DNA from: Erysipelotrichaceae bacterium
GTDB taxonomy: Bacteria; Bacillota_I; Bacilli_A; Erysipelotrichales; Erysipelotrichaceae
NCBI GenBank assembly: GCA_016280635.1
Contig: JAEEHC010000025.1
Span: forward strand, 1 to 40,725
Length of the DNA: 40,725 bases
Reading direction: 5' to 3'
Part shown: positions 34,312 to 40,725 of the stretch, piece by piece
Numbering within the stretch: position 1 is the stretch's first letter
How the letters are laid out: every line of letters begins with the position of its first letter
Program-made: the position numbers and the translations under genes
The notes under the pieces: model-generated
What the model was told of the DNA's origin: nothing
The model's input: the letters and a program-made list of their open reading frames with translations, nothing else
Databases searched by the model: none

Positions 34312-36020
34312 AGGAGGATGTCTATCTTTCAACGGATACGGTCATCGTAAATCTGTCTGCCCAGTCCTGCCGTTCAGTTGATGAGCTGGTCGGATGCCTG
34401 GGCTTCAGTACCTTTCTGCAACTTTACTTCAAGCAGCTGGCGGTCCGGGACATCCGGGTCTACCGCTGGCTGACCAACGGCAGAACCCTGGAAGAGACCA
34501 TTCCCTCTCTGATCGAACTGGCCGGTCAGCTGCTGGTGTCAGGACCGCAGGTTGATCTGACTGAAGAGATGAACGAACTGGACCGCCTGAAGGCCCTTTA
34601 CATCGTGGAAGATTGTTATCGATGCTGGCGCAGCAAGAAGCGCTTTACCGTCCTAAACGGTAATCGCTCCGATGCCATGGCCGGCAGTTTTGCTGAATAC
34701 GACGAAAAATACAATGCCCTGGTATGGCAGTTATACCGCACCTGCCGGCAGAAACTGACCGGTCAGGATGAACTGGTCTGCCGCAAGAGTGACGCCGGTT
34801 CCAATGCCAGCTGTCTGCTGACTAAGTACCGCATCAAGCTGCCAGCGGGCTATGGTTTACTGCGCAATGTGCCGTTTATCAACCGGCTGCTTTTGCGCAC
34901 GCCGATCTTAATGGACTTTGAGGCGGCATCAGAAGACAACCGGCCGCAATGGCTGGACGTTAATCCGCTGGCCAGTCTGCCTTTGGACAGCCGGGATTAC
35001 CTCTGCCTGCCGCTGAAGGTGGGCGAGTTTCTTTGCCTGACCTATTTTCACCGCGATTATCTGGCTCAGGCCGTCTGCCTGGTCAATCTGTTTGAACTGG
35101 CCAGTGAGAGTGAATGTCTGAGCCGGAAGCCGGAACTGATCTGCCTGTTCGGCCTGCCCGGCGATCACGGTAGTACTGGCTATTATTGGGACAGCAATAA
35201 TGATGTGCATCTGGCCGCGGTCAGCGGCAACTATAATGCCGAGCATTTCACTAACTTCCGCAATGTCATCCTGACCCTGCACAGCCTGACCCTGATGGAC
35301 CGGGGGATGCTGCCGGTACGCGGGGCGATGATGGAGATATTCTTCCGTGACGACAGCCGCAAAAGGCTGCTGCTGATCGGAGAAATGGGGGCGGGAAAGA
35401 GCGAGACCATTGAGGCTCTGCGCACCCTGTCCAATGAAGTCAGGACTGACAAGAGCATCCGGCGCATTGAAATGGTCTTTGATGAAATCGGCTCGCTCAG
35501 AATCAGCGCTGATGGAGCAGTAGCCCGGGGCAGTGCCATCGGCTCCCTGGAAAGGATCAATGACCTCTGGCCGGGCATCTACCGGGACATTGAAAAGGGC
35601 ATTTTCATCAATCTGCAGAAGGATGACCCCAAGGTGCTGCTTCCGATCACCGGTTATGAAATGGTCAATAGCGACCATCCGGTCGATATGGTGCTTTACG
35701 CCAACAATTACCAGGAGCGCATTGGCCTGGAGCGCTTTACTGATTACCGGGACTGCCGCCGCTGCCTTCTGGAAGGACGGCATGCCGTCAGCAGTTCGGA
35801 AGGCCAGCCGCAGCTGGTGGAGACCAGCTTCGCTAATCCATACATTCCTGAGGAAAAAAAAGAGCAGTATCTGGCAATCATGGACGAAGTCTTTGGCCGG
35901 ATGTATGAAGACGGTGTGTTTGTCGGCCAGCTGTTTACCAATCTGGCTTGCGGACGGAAGGAAGATCTGGCAGAAAGCGCCCGATGCCTTTGGGATTTGT
36001 TAAGACAACTCGACAGTTAA
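34308..36020 (+). CDS. PEPCK/HprK-like P-loop protein of unknown function
   Basis: 570 aa. The C-terminal half resembles the HprK/PEP carboxykinase fold: LTLMDRGMLPVRGAMMEI, then the P-loop GEMGAGKSET (358-367), IEMVFDEIGSLRI as Walker B-like strand, and WPGIYRDIEKGIFINL, similar to the EPxIYxAI..G..LENV region of ATP-dependent PEPCK. The first 300 residues show no domain I can name; LPLKVGEFLCLTYFHRDY and CLFGLPGDHGST may form the PEPCK N-lobe. True PEPCK arginine and lysine substrate residues are not evident, so decarboxylation should not be assumed; a kinase of unknown substrate is as likely. Coupled by 4-bp overlap to the SpoU gene. Confidence 0.6.
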   Translation: MKEDVYLSTDTVIVNLSAQSCRSVDELVGCLGFSTFLQLYFKQLAVRDIRVYRWLTNGRTLEETIPSLIELAGQLLVSGPQVDLTEEMNELDRLKALYIVEDCYRCWRSKKRFTVLNGNRSDAMAGSFAEYDEKYNALVWQLYRTCRQKLTGQDELVCRKSDAGSNASCLLTKYRIKLPAGYGLLRNVPFINRLLLRTPILMDFEAASEDNRPQWLDVNPLASLPLDSRDYLCLPLKVGEFLCLTYFHRDYLAQAVCLVNLFELASESECLSRKPELICLFGLPGDHGSTGYYWDSNNDVHLAAVSGNYNAEHFTNFRNVILTLHSLTLMDRGMLPVRGAMMEIFFRDDSRKRLLLIGEMGAGKSETIEALRTLSNEVRTDKSIRRIEMVFDEIGSLRISADGAVARGSAIGSLERINDLWPGIYRDIEKGIFINLQKDDPKVLLPITGYEMVNSDHPVDMVLYANNYQERIGLERFTDYRDCRRCLLEGRHAVSSSEGQPQLVETSFANPYIPEEKKEQYLAIMDEVFGRMYEDGVFVGQLFTNLACGRKEDLAESARCLWDLLRQLDS

Positions 36021-36044
36021 ATGATAAAATTATCTTGAGGTGAA

Positions 36045-37265
36045 ATGACCGTGCGAAAGTTTATCCGCTCCATCTTTGTCTGCGGCCGACGCAGCGATAC
36101 CATCCTTTCTCTGGCAATCTACGGATTGCTGATTTTCGGCATCGTGGTCACTTCCAGTGCTGGCATATCCACTAACTCCACGGTTAAGGGGACCGTTTTG
36201 GCCTTAGCCAAGAGCATTTTAGTTGTTGTCGGCAGCGTGGTTGTCTATCATCTGGTTTCCAACTATTTCCGGATGGAAAAGATGACCATTGGCTTAATGT
36301 ATCTGCTGACCGGCATCGAGATCGCTTTGCTGATCGGCGCTTTTGTCTGGTGCCGATTCATTTACAAACCTCTTAACGGCAGCTATGCCTGGTTTCATTC
36401 CGAACATCTGCCCATGAGTTTTCAGCCCAGTGAGCTTGCCAAGATCGTGACCATTCTGATGATTGCCGTTTTCTATTGTGACAAGCGCTTCAAGGATTTC
36501 AGTCCGTTTTCCCGCATCGTCATGAGACCAATATTCATCATTCTGGTGATGGTCGGTATCGTCGCCGCCCTTCAGAAGGACATCGGTACGGCGCTAATCA
36601 TCAGCATGATTGCCGTACTGGTCTTCCTGCTGCCATCCAACCGCGTTTTGATCCCCTGGCAGGTATTTGCCGTTCTGGCGATGGTGGCGGTGGTATTTGC
36701 CTATGTCTTCCTGCTGGGCGATTCCGGCCAGCAGTTTCTCAAAGACATCGGTCTGGCCCATGTTGCGGCCCGTTTCAAAGCGGTCTTCAATCCCAGCTAC
36801 ACTTCTGATGAGACACGGGAAATCTTCTATTCGCTTCTGGGCATCTCCAAGGGATCGATCTTCGGGGTCGGTCTGGGTGAATCCGTACAGAAATTCGGTT
36901 ATCTGGTTTCGGCGGAGGCGGACTACATCTTCGCCATCATTGCCGAAGAGCTGGGATTATTGGGAATCACCATCGTCTTTACCGGCTATTTCATCATCAT
37001 CTGGCGGCTTCTGCGTTTCAGCCGCAAGGTTACCACTGAGGCTGACAAGGCAATCCTGTTCGGTACGGCCTGTTATCTGTTTGTCCACTTCTTCATGAAT
37101 ATCGGCGGTGTCAGCGGTTTGATTCCGCTGACCGGTGTCCCGCTGTTATTGATCTCCCACGGCGGCAGTGCCATGATCTCCATTATGGCCTGTCTGGGCA
37201 TGTGCCAGGGAGTCATTGATAAATATCAGAAAAGCCGCGATGACCGGCGCAAGCTCATCGCCTAG
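36045..37265 (+). CDS. FtsW/RodA/SpoVE family peptidoglycan polymerase
   Basis: 406 aa, about ten membrane helices. Family signatures: FQPSELAKIV (about 127-136), QKDIGTALI (catalytic Asp region), AEADYIFAIIAEELGLLG and GLIPLTGVPLLLISHGGSA. It polymerises lipid II together with a class B PBP. I cannot tell FtsW from RodA on sequence alone. GAGG precedes the ATG by 4 nt, which is short; a GTG at 36051 is an alternative start. No PBP gene is adjacent. Confidence 0.9.
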   Translation: MTVRKFIRSIFVCGRRSDTILSLAIYGLLIFGIVVTSSAGISTNSTVKGTVLALAKSILVVVGSVVVYHLVSNYFRMEKMTIGLMYLLTGIEIALLIGAFVWCRFIYKPLNGSYAWFHSEHLPMSFQPSELAKIVTILMIAVFYCDKRFKDFSPFSRIVMRPIFIILVMVGIVAALQKDIGTALIISMIAVLVFLLPSNRVLIPWQVFAVLAMVAVVFAYVFLLGDSGQQFLKDIGLAHVAARFKAVFNPSYTSDETREIFYSLLGISKGSIFGVGLGESVQKFGYLVSAEADYIFAIIAEELGLLGITIVFTGYFIIIWRLLRFSRKVTTEADKAILFGTACYLFVHFFMNIGGVSGLIPLTGVPLLLISHGGSAMISIMACLGMCQGVIDKYQKSRDDRRKLIA

Positions 37266-37277
37266 AAGGAGAATAAC

Positions 37278-37769
37278 ATGATCGCAATTTATCCCGGTTC
37301 CTTTGATCCCATTACCTATGGACATATCGACATAATTGAAAGAGCAGCTTCGCTGGTTGACAAGCTGATCATCGTCATCATGGCCAACGATGAGAAGTCC
37401 GGTACCTTTACCTTTGCGGAAAGAAAGCAGATGATTGAACATACGACTTCCCATCTTTCTAACGTTTCCGTCGTGGTTGGCGAAGGCCTGACTGCCGAGT
37501 TCGCCCAGAAGATGGGCGCCAGGGTCATGATCAGAGGCATTCGGGCTGTCTCCGATTATGAGTATGAGATGCAGCTGGCAACGGCCAACATGACCATTGC
37601 TCCGGACGTGGAGACGGTCTTTATCTTGGCCAAGCCGCAGTATTCCTTCCTGTCATCATCGACCGCCAAGACCATTGCCCGCAATAACGGCAAATTGGAT
37701 AGCTTTGTCGACGACTATGTGGCGGAAAAACTGATGGAGAAATACCGGAAAGGTGTGGAAATTTATTAG
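37278..37769 (+). CDS. coaD: Phosphopantetheine adenylyltransferase
   Basis: 163 aa, full length. Catalyses 4'-phosphopantetheine + ATP to dephospho-CoA. AIYPGSFDPITYGHIDIIERA holds the TxGH motif of nucleotidyltransferases, IRGIRAVSDYEYEMQLA is diagnostic of CoaD, and FLSSSTAK is the ISSTxxR/K-type motif. AAGGAG precedes the ATG; last gene of the core operon before the AT-rich island. Confidence 0.96.
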   Translation: MIAIYPGSFDPITYGHIDIIERAASLVDKLIIVIMANDEKSGTFTFAERKQMIEHTTSHLSNVSVVVGEGLTAEFAQKMGARVMIRGIRAVSDYEYEMQLATANMTIAPDVETVFILAKPQYSFLSSSTAKTIARNNGKLDSFVDDYVAEKLMEKYRKGVEIY

Positions 37770-37815
37770 TGAGTAGCACATACAGTGTCTAATTACTGGC
37801 CATGAGTTTAGAAAG

Positions 37816-37849
37816 ACAGATATGTCTTTTCGAAAAATGACATATCTGT
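37816..37849. repeat. 11-bp perfect inverted repeat at the island boundary
   Basis: ACAGATATGTC (37816-37826) and GACATATCTGT (37839-37849) around 12 bp that include TTTTCGAAAA. It follows coaD by 46 nt. There is no T tract after it on either strand, so a classical terminator is unlikely but a 3' hairpin for coaD mRNA is possible. Confidence 0.6.
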
Positions 37850-38021
37850 ATGTGCATAGATGTTGTCTAGATATTGTAAACTGGTTGTGCTTCCTGAAAA
37901 AAGAACAAAGCTAGTGAACACTCTCTTAGTACCTGTTTTTTGTGAAATAGAGAGGTTATTATTATGAAAACACAAAATTGGACGGTATGGAAAAGTATAA
38001 GGTAGTAGGGGGTTATAAGTA

Positions 38022-38534
38022 GTGTTAAGTGGTGGTTGTGTAAAAATAGATAAATATCGAGAGTGTACATGCATTGAGTTGTATCAAAATGAAGAAGGAT
38101 ACAAAGATGATTTGATGTTGATTCAAATAATATATGAGTCTACAGAAGGGAAAAAACTGTTCGTTGATTTGTATGGCGATATTGATGACAAGGAAAAGAA
38201 GTACATTATTGCTCAAAAGCCACAAAAGCAGAGATTTAGAACAGATTTATGGATGAGAAGAGAATGGATTAAAGACACTGTGAGTATAGAGGAAGATGAA
38301 CTCAGCCTCTTTTTCTGCGATAACGATTATGAATGGGAAAGGTACTTGTGTGATGTGTACAGATATGGCTTTTCCATATTGCGTAAAGAAACTCGGTTGT
38401 ATCTTATTGCTTCATTTGGTGAGTGCACTCCACCAACAATTTATTGTAGAAACGACAATCCAATAATTGATAATATCATTAATATTTTTGGCACTAAAGG
38501 ATATCGAATTGTTAGAAAGTCCCACTGGTTCTAG
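38022..38534 (+). CDS. Hypothetical protein, AT-rich island
   Basis: 170 aa from a GTG start with GGGGG about 9 nt upstream. Soluble, strand-rich, with many acidic and aromatic residues (DLYGDIDDKEKKY, SLFFCDNDYEWERYLCDVYRYGF). No motif recognised. The codon use is AT-rich, unlike the operons to the left. Size and setting resemble immunity proteins stored next to polymorphic toxin genes, but that is inference from context only. Confidence 0.55.
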   Translation: MLSGGCVKIDKYRECTCIELYQNEEGYKDDLMLIQIIYESTEGKKLFVDLYGDIDDKEKKYIIAQKPQKQRFRTDLWMRREWIKDTVSIEEDELSLFFCDNDYEWERYLCDVYRYGFSILRKETRLYLIASFGECTPPTIYCRNDNPIIDNIINIFGTKGYRIVRKSHWF

Positions 38535-38907
38535 TGAATTTCCGTAATGAGAGCTTGTTTTATAATTGCCAGTACAAGACATCTGACAAAAACGAGGGAT
38601 CTTCCATCTTGTACAAAACTACCCTTGTAAAAGGAGACATCATTGGAGATGATGCTTAAGTATTTTGTCTGTTGGATGAATGTGTTTGATGGAGATCTTT
38701 CACCATGCAAAGGAATTCAGTATGCATATGTTAAAAACAGAAGGCATTACAATATGAAGGTTTAAAGCCCCATAGATAATTCAATTCAAAGACCCTGGAT
38801 ATAGTATTGTTTTTTCACAAAGTTTCATAATGTTTTAACTGACAGGTGATTTGGTTTGATTTATATATTATTATCTTAATGGTATTATTCTTAAGCGAGG
38901 AAAAAGT
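38535..38907. other. Gap with decayed coding fragments
   Basis: No full gene. A 41-codon frame (38534-38659, GTG start overlapping the previous stop) and a 38-codon frame (38649-38765, MMLKYFVCWMNVFD...) overlap in different frames, as if one small gene were broken by a frameshift; AAAAGGAG at about 38627-38634 could serve the second. The last 100 bp are AT-rich and precede a gene with a good ribosome binding site. Confidence 0.35.
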
Positions 38908-39213
38908 ATGTCAAATAGTAATTGGTTAGCCGATGTTAAGTGGGTCCCATATGAAAAAGGTGGACGCAAAACGATACCTGTCAGTGATAAGTATGCACCA
39001 ATTATCCTGATCTCAAACGAAGAAAACACTCGAGAATACTGGAGCGCTTTTGTCACTGTTATTCAGTTTCTTGACAATTGGGAAACGGTTGCCGTAATTA
39101 GATACCTATCTGAAAACGCACCCGACAATCTCAAAGAAGGGGTTGAATTCGGGCTGTTTGAAGGGAATAAGTTAGTAGCAAAGGGAGTTATACTTAAGCA
39201 GATAGATAAATGA
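38908..39213 (+). CDS. EF-Tu beta-barrel-like small protein
   Basis: 101 aa. ADVKWVPYEKGGRKTIPVSDKYAPIILI, then FGLFEGNKLVAKGVILKQI, follows the pattern of a small family with the beta-barrel of EF-Tu domain II/III (GGR near the start and an FxxxEGxxxVAxGxI end). No GTPase domain is present. Function unknown. GCGAGG precedes the ATG. Base composition is that of the island. It may be an accessory or immunity-type gene. Confidence 0.6.
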   Translation: MSNSNWLADVKWVPYEKGGRKTIPVSDKYAPIILISNEENTREYWSAFVTVIQFLDNWETVAVIRYLSENAPDNLKEGVEFGLFEGNKLVAKGVILKQIDK

Positions 39214-39235
39214 TGATTTGAATTGGCATGGGTGA

Positions 39236-39466
39236 GAACACTTAAGTGTTATTTCTGGAATAATAGGATCTTCTGCTTTTGTAGTTGTTGGATATGTAAT
39301 TCTTGGTGTTACAGTAACTGTTTCTATATTATACATGGGTCATAGGAGTACAAAAAATGGCTCGAAAAGAAAAACACACGATAAGCACACAAAACCACGA
39401 TCTGGCCGCTTGACTGAAAAGAAAAGATTAATGCCCGGTTGGAGACAATATAGAAAGAATAAATGA
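39236..39466 (+). pseudogene. Start-less C-terminal fragment, polymorphic-toxin-like tail
   Basis: A frame open for 76 codons after a stop at 39233-39235, with no usable start or ribosome binding site at its beginning. It encodes a hydrophobic stretch (SSAFVVVGYVILGVTVTVSILYM, about 12-34) then a very basic tail with DKHTKPRSGR and EKKRLMPGW. Tails of this DKHTKPRxGR type are, as I recall them, common at the end of RHS/LXG-like secreted toxins. Read as the surviving 3' end of a larger gene; the 5' part is missing from the window. The gene at 39477 follows 10 nt later. Confidence 0.5.
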
Positions 39467-39476
39467 GGTGAAATGT

Positions 39477-39998
39477 ATGGAAGAAAAAGATTTGTTACTA
39501 AATCAGATATGCAGTTTGTACTTTGATAAAGAAGAAAATTCAGCACATTTAACAGGGTATATAATTGCTAAAAACAATGATGAATTAATTTGCAAGCATA
39601 TTAATCAAAGGGGTGAATACGACGGCTATATTTGGTCGCGCGTTTCAGATCTTTATCGTATTAGTTATAATGGAAAATATGATAGGAAAATTGCCAAACT
39701 ATATAACTACAAGAAGCAAAAACATCCAGATTATAATCCCAAGGGAAAATCATTGGCAAAAGATCTTTTAGCATATGCAAGGCAAAATGGGTATTTAGTA
39801 AGTATAGAATTAAACACGGATGGAATAACCGGATGGGTGCGTGACTTTTCAAACACCAAGGTTGTTATTGAATGTCTTGACTCATATTACGCTGATAGTG
39901 ATGGTATAGAAACTGTATCTATTGACGAAGTTAACACAATATCATGTGACACTGATTTTGAGCAAGATTTATTAATCATATCAAAAATGAAAAAGTAG
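39477..39998 (+). CDS. Hypothetical two-lobed LSm-like protein, possible immunity protein
   Basis: 173 aa with two similar halves: about 10-65 (AHLTGYIIAKNNDELICKHINQRGEYDGYIWSRVSDLYRIS) and about 105-173 (VSIEL...ITGWVRDFSNTKVVIECLDSYYADSDGIETVSIDEVNTISCDT). Each has the strand order of an LSm/Sm-like barrel, with a GY/GW turn, a long hairpin and an S-DI/EV-I end. Start at 39477 is chosen for GAGG 8 nt upstream. It follows the toxin-like tail fragment directly, the usual place of an immunity gene. Function unproven. Confidence 0.58.
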   Translation: MEEKDLLLNQICSLYFDKEENSAHLTGYIIAKNNDELICKHINQRGEYDGYIWSRVSDLYRISYNGKYDRKIAKLYNYKKQKHPDYNPKGKSLAKDLLAYARQNGYLVSIELNTDGITGWVRDFSNTKVVIECLDSYYADSDGIETVSIDEVNTISCDTDFEQDLLIISKMKK

Positions 39999-40075
39999 AA
40001 ATACACAAACTCAAAATGATCTGAAACAGTTATAAAAACATGTGGAAGAAAATCGTTAAGAAAATCGGGTATTAT

Positions 40076-40101
40076 CCAAACTGTGTGGACACAGAGTTTG
40101 G
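40076..40101. repeat. 26-bp near-palindrome
   Basis: CCAAACT and AGTTTGG enclose TGTG and CACA with single mismatches between; no T tract follows. It lies 78 nt after the LSm-like gene. Confidence 0.5.
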
Positions 40102-40117
40102 CAATGTCAAATTGTGG

Positions 40118-40137
40118 ATCTCTTAAATTAAAGGTGG
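40118..40137 (+). repeat. Insertion-sequence end-like repeat, copy 1
   Basis: ATCTCTTAAATTAAAGGTGG matches the IS left end at 40551-40570 at 17 of 20 positions. A relic of an earlier insertion is likely. Confidence 0.5.
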
Positions 40138-40175
40138 AAAAAAGGTGGAATGCACCACTAACCCACCAAAAACTG

Positions 40176-40222
40176 TTAAATTAAAGGTGGACACCCAAGT
40201 GAACGAAAATCACTTGGGTTTT
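40176..40222 (+). repeat. Insertion-sequence end-like repeat, copy 2, with terminator hairpin
   Basis: TTAAATTAAAGGTGG (40176-40190) is followed by ACCCAAGTGA and TCACTTGGGT (10-bp perfect stem, 40193-40219) and TTTTCC. The same order of motif, hairpin and TTTTCC occurs at the IS left end at 40551, with a different stem sequence. Confidence 0.55.
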
Positions 40223-40349
40223 CCATAGGTGATAATGAATAAAACACGGTTCCTGAAGCGCTTGAAACTGTGATATCCATAGGCTGATTTGATTATGGTT
40301 TTCAGCTGGTTGTTCAGTGATAAGCTTTGTAAACACTGTGGCATCGATA

Positions 40350-40499
40350 CTAAAGAAATGATTCTTCATCTGTTATTTCATTAACATATTTAGCTGCCTC
40401 TGCTATTGCATCGTTGTATAAGTGCTTTCTAATTTTCTCTTTATTATATTGATCTCTTTCATTCCTAAATAATTGCAATTTACAAAGTGATAATTGTGC
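40350..40499 (-). pseudogene. Remnant open frame without start codon
   Basis: 49 codons open between two stops on the minus strand. The product (containing NERDQYNKEKIRKHLYND and AEAAKYVNEITDEESF) looks like a real helical protein end, but there is no ATG or ribosome binding site. Probably a decayed gene cut by rearrangement; identity unknown. Confidence 0.28.
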
Positions 40500-40514
40500 T
40501 CAGTAATTCCATGT

Positions 40515-40537
40515 AAAACACCCAGGTATCTGGGTGT
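40515..40537 (-). terminator. Terminator-like hairpin
   Basis: ACACCCAG and CTGGGTGT form a perfect 8-bp stem around GTAT (40518-40537); on the minus strand TTTAC follows. It lies between the remnant frame and the IS end. Confidence 0.5.
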
Positions 40538-40550
40538 CAACATAATATGG

Positions 40551-40725
40551 GGCTCTTAAATTAAACGTGGTCGAAAAAATTAAAGACCACGTTTTCCTTA
40601 AGAGATTTGACAAGGTTGGGAAATAAAAATGGACCTCGTTTATACTGGATTTGCACATAAAGTATAAGGAGGGCCAAATGAATTTTAACACAATACTGTA
40701 CCGTCTGGGCATAGCTCCGGATAAT
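40551..40725 (+). mobile_element. Left end of an ISL3-like insertion sequence (partial)
   Basis: Terminal sequence GGCTCTTAAATTAAACGTGG at 40551-40570; GGCTCTT is typical of ISL3-family ends. AACGTGGTC and GACCACGTT (40564-40593) with TTTT form an internal terminator that would block outside transcription. A transposase-like start follows at 40678 with a strong ribosome binding site. The element runs off the window. Confidence 0.6.
40678..40725 (+). CDS. Transposase, N-terminal end only (ISL3-like)
   Basis: Sixteen codons are present (MNFNTILYRLGIAPDN) before the window ends. AAGGAGG lies 5 nt before the ATG. The N-terminus resembles transposases of the ISL3 family, which bear a zinc-binding N-terminal domain further on; too little is present for certainty. 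Confidence 0.5.
   Translation, partial: MNFNTILYRLGIAPDN

Noticed and set aside
37964-38005. Short frame MKTQNWTVWKSIR after GAGAGG
   Set aside because: Only 13 codons, no support beyond a weak ribosome binding site.
40181-40369. A 62-codon minus-strand frame
   Set aside because: It ends inside the repeat/terminator copy, has no ribosome binding site and no recognisable motif.
37770-40725. CRISPR array or attachment site in the AT-rich island
   Set aside because: Repeats present are IS-end relics and hairpins, not regularly spaced direct repeats; no tRNA gene or integrase lies at the boundary.

Overview
The window looks like a chromosomal segment of a low-to-mid-GC Firmicute, most likely of the Erysipelotrichia. 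The reasons are a T-box leader in front of asnS, a Mn-type yybP-ykoY leader, a redox repressor Rex, YhaM, RecX, a YrrN/YrrO-like U32 pair, strong AGGAGG ribosome binding sites, and a small ArpU/MG284-like protein of a type shared with mollicutes. The taxon is inferred from gene content only. Most of the window (1 to about 37.8 kb) has balanced base composition and dense operons; the last 3 kb is clearly AT-richer and is accessory DNA.

Layout. 0-1.3 kb: four tRNA genes on the minus strand (Gly-TCC, then Gly-GCC, Asp-GTC, Ser-GCT) around a YoaP-type acetyltransferase. 1.4-5.2 kb: a plus-strand operon of a GNAT enzyme, two paralogous Gfo/Idh/MocA oxidoreductases flanking a patatin-like protein, and a lipoprotein. 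5.2-9.05 kb: a minus-strand aminotransferase with an N-terminal XRE-type helix-turn-helix, read from a promoter embedded in repeated TTGAAC sites, then an ArpU-like gene and ptsI. 9.5-14 kb: two minus-strand metal transporters, mgtE and a P-type ATPase; the ATPase has a yybP-ykoY (manganese) riboswitch leader. 14-20.9 kb: an MBL-fold hydrolase, the t6A operon tsaE-tsaB-rimI-tsaD with a NagZ-like lipoprotein, rex, and T-box-controlled asnS. 21-25.3 kb: an MDR dehydrogenase, a eukaryotic-type hexokinase, a degenerate pyrophosphatase-like gene and an rluA-family gene with a small membrane protein. 25.3-37.8 kb: tdk, then a long plus-strand run: HAD phosphatase, recX, yhaM, nnr, a flippase, two U32 proteins, a SpoU methyltransferase, a PEPCK/HprK-like P-loop protein, an ftsW/rodA gene and coaD.

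37.8-40.7 kb: an AT-rich island of orphan small genes, a start-less C-terminal fragment that resembles the tail of a polymorphic toxin, a two-lobed LSm-like putative immunity protein, repeated insertion-sequence ends, and the 5' end of an ISL3-like element cut off by the window edge.

Points that deserve most attention: the HTH-aminotransferase fusion with its operator array; the Mn riboswitch that redefines an apparent calcium ATPase; several genes whose start codon lies exactly six bases after a -10 box (leaderless mRNAs); a 14-bp inverted repeat carrying two diverging extended -10 promoters; and the unassigned PEPCK/HprK-like gene. No CRISPR array or rRNA gene was seen. All assignments come from reading the sequence; no database search was run.
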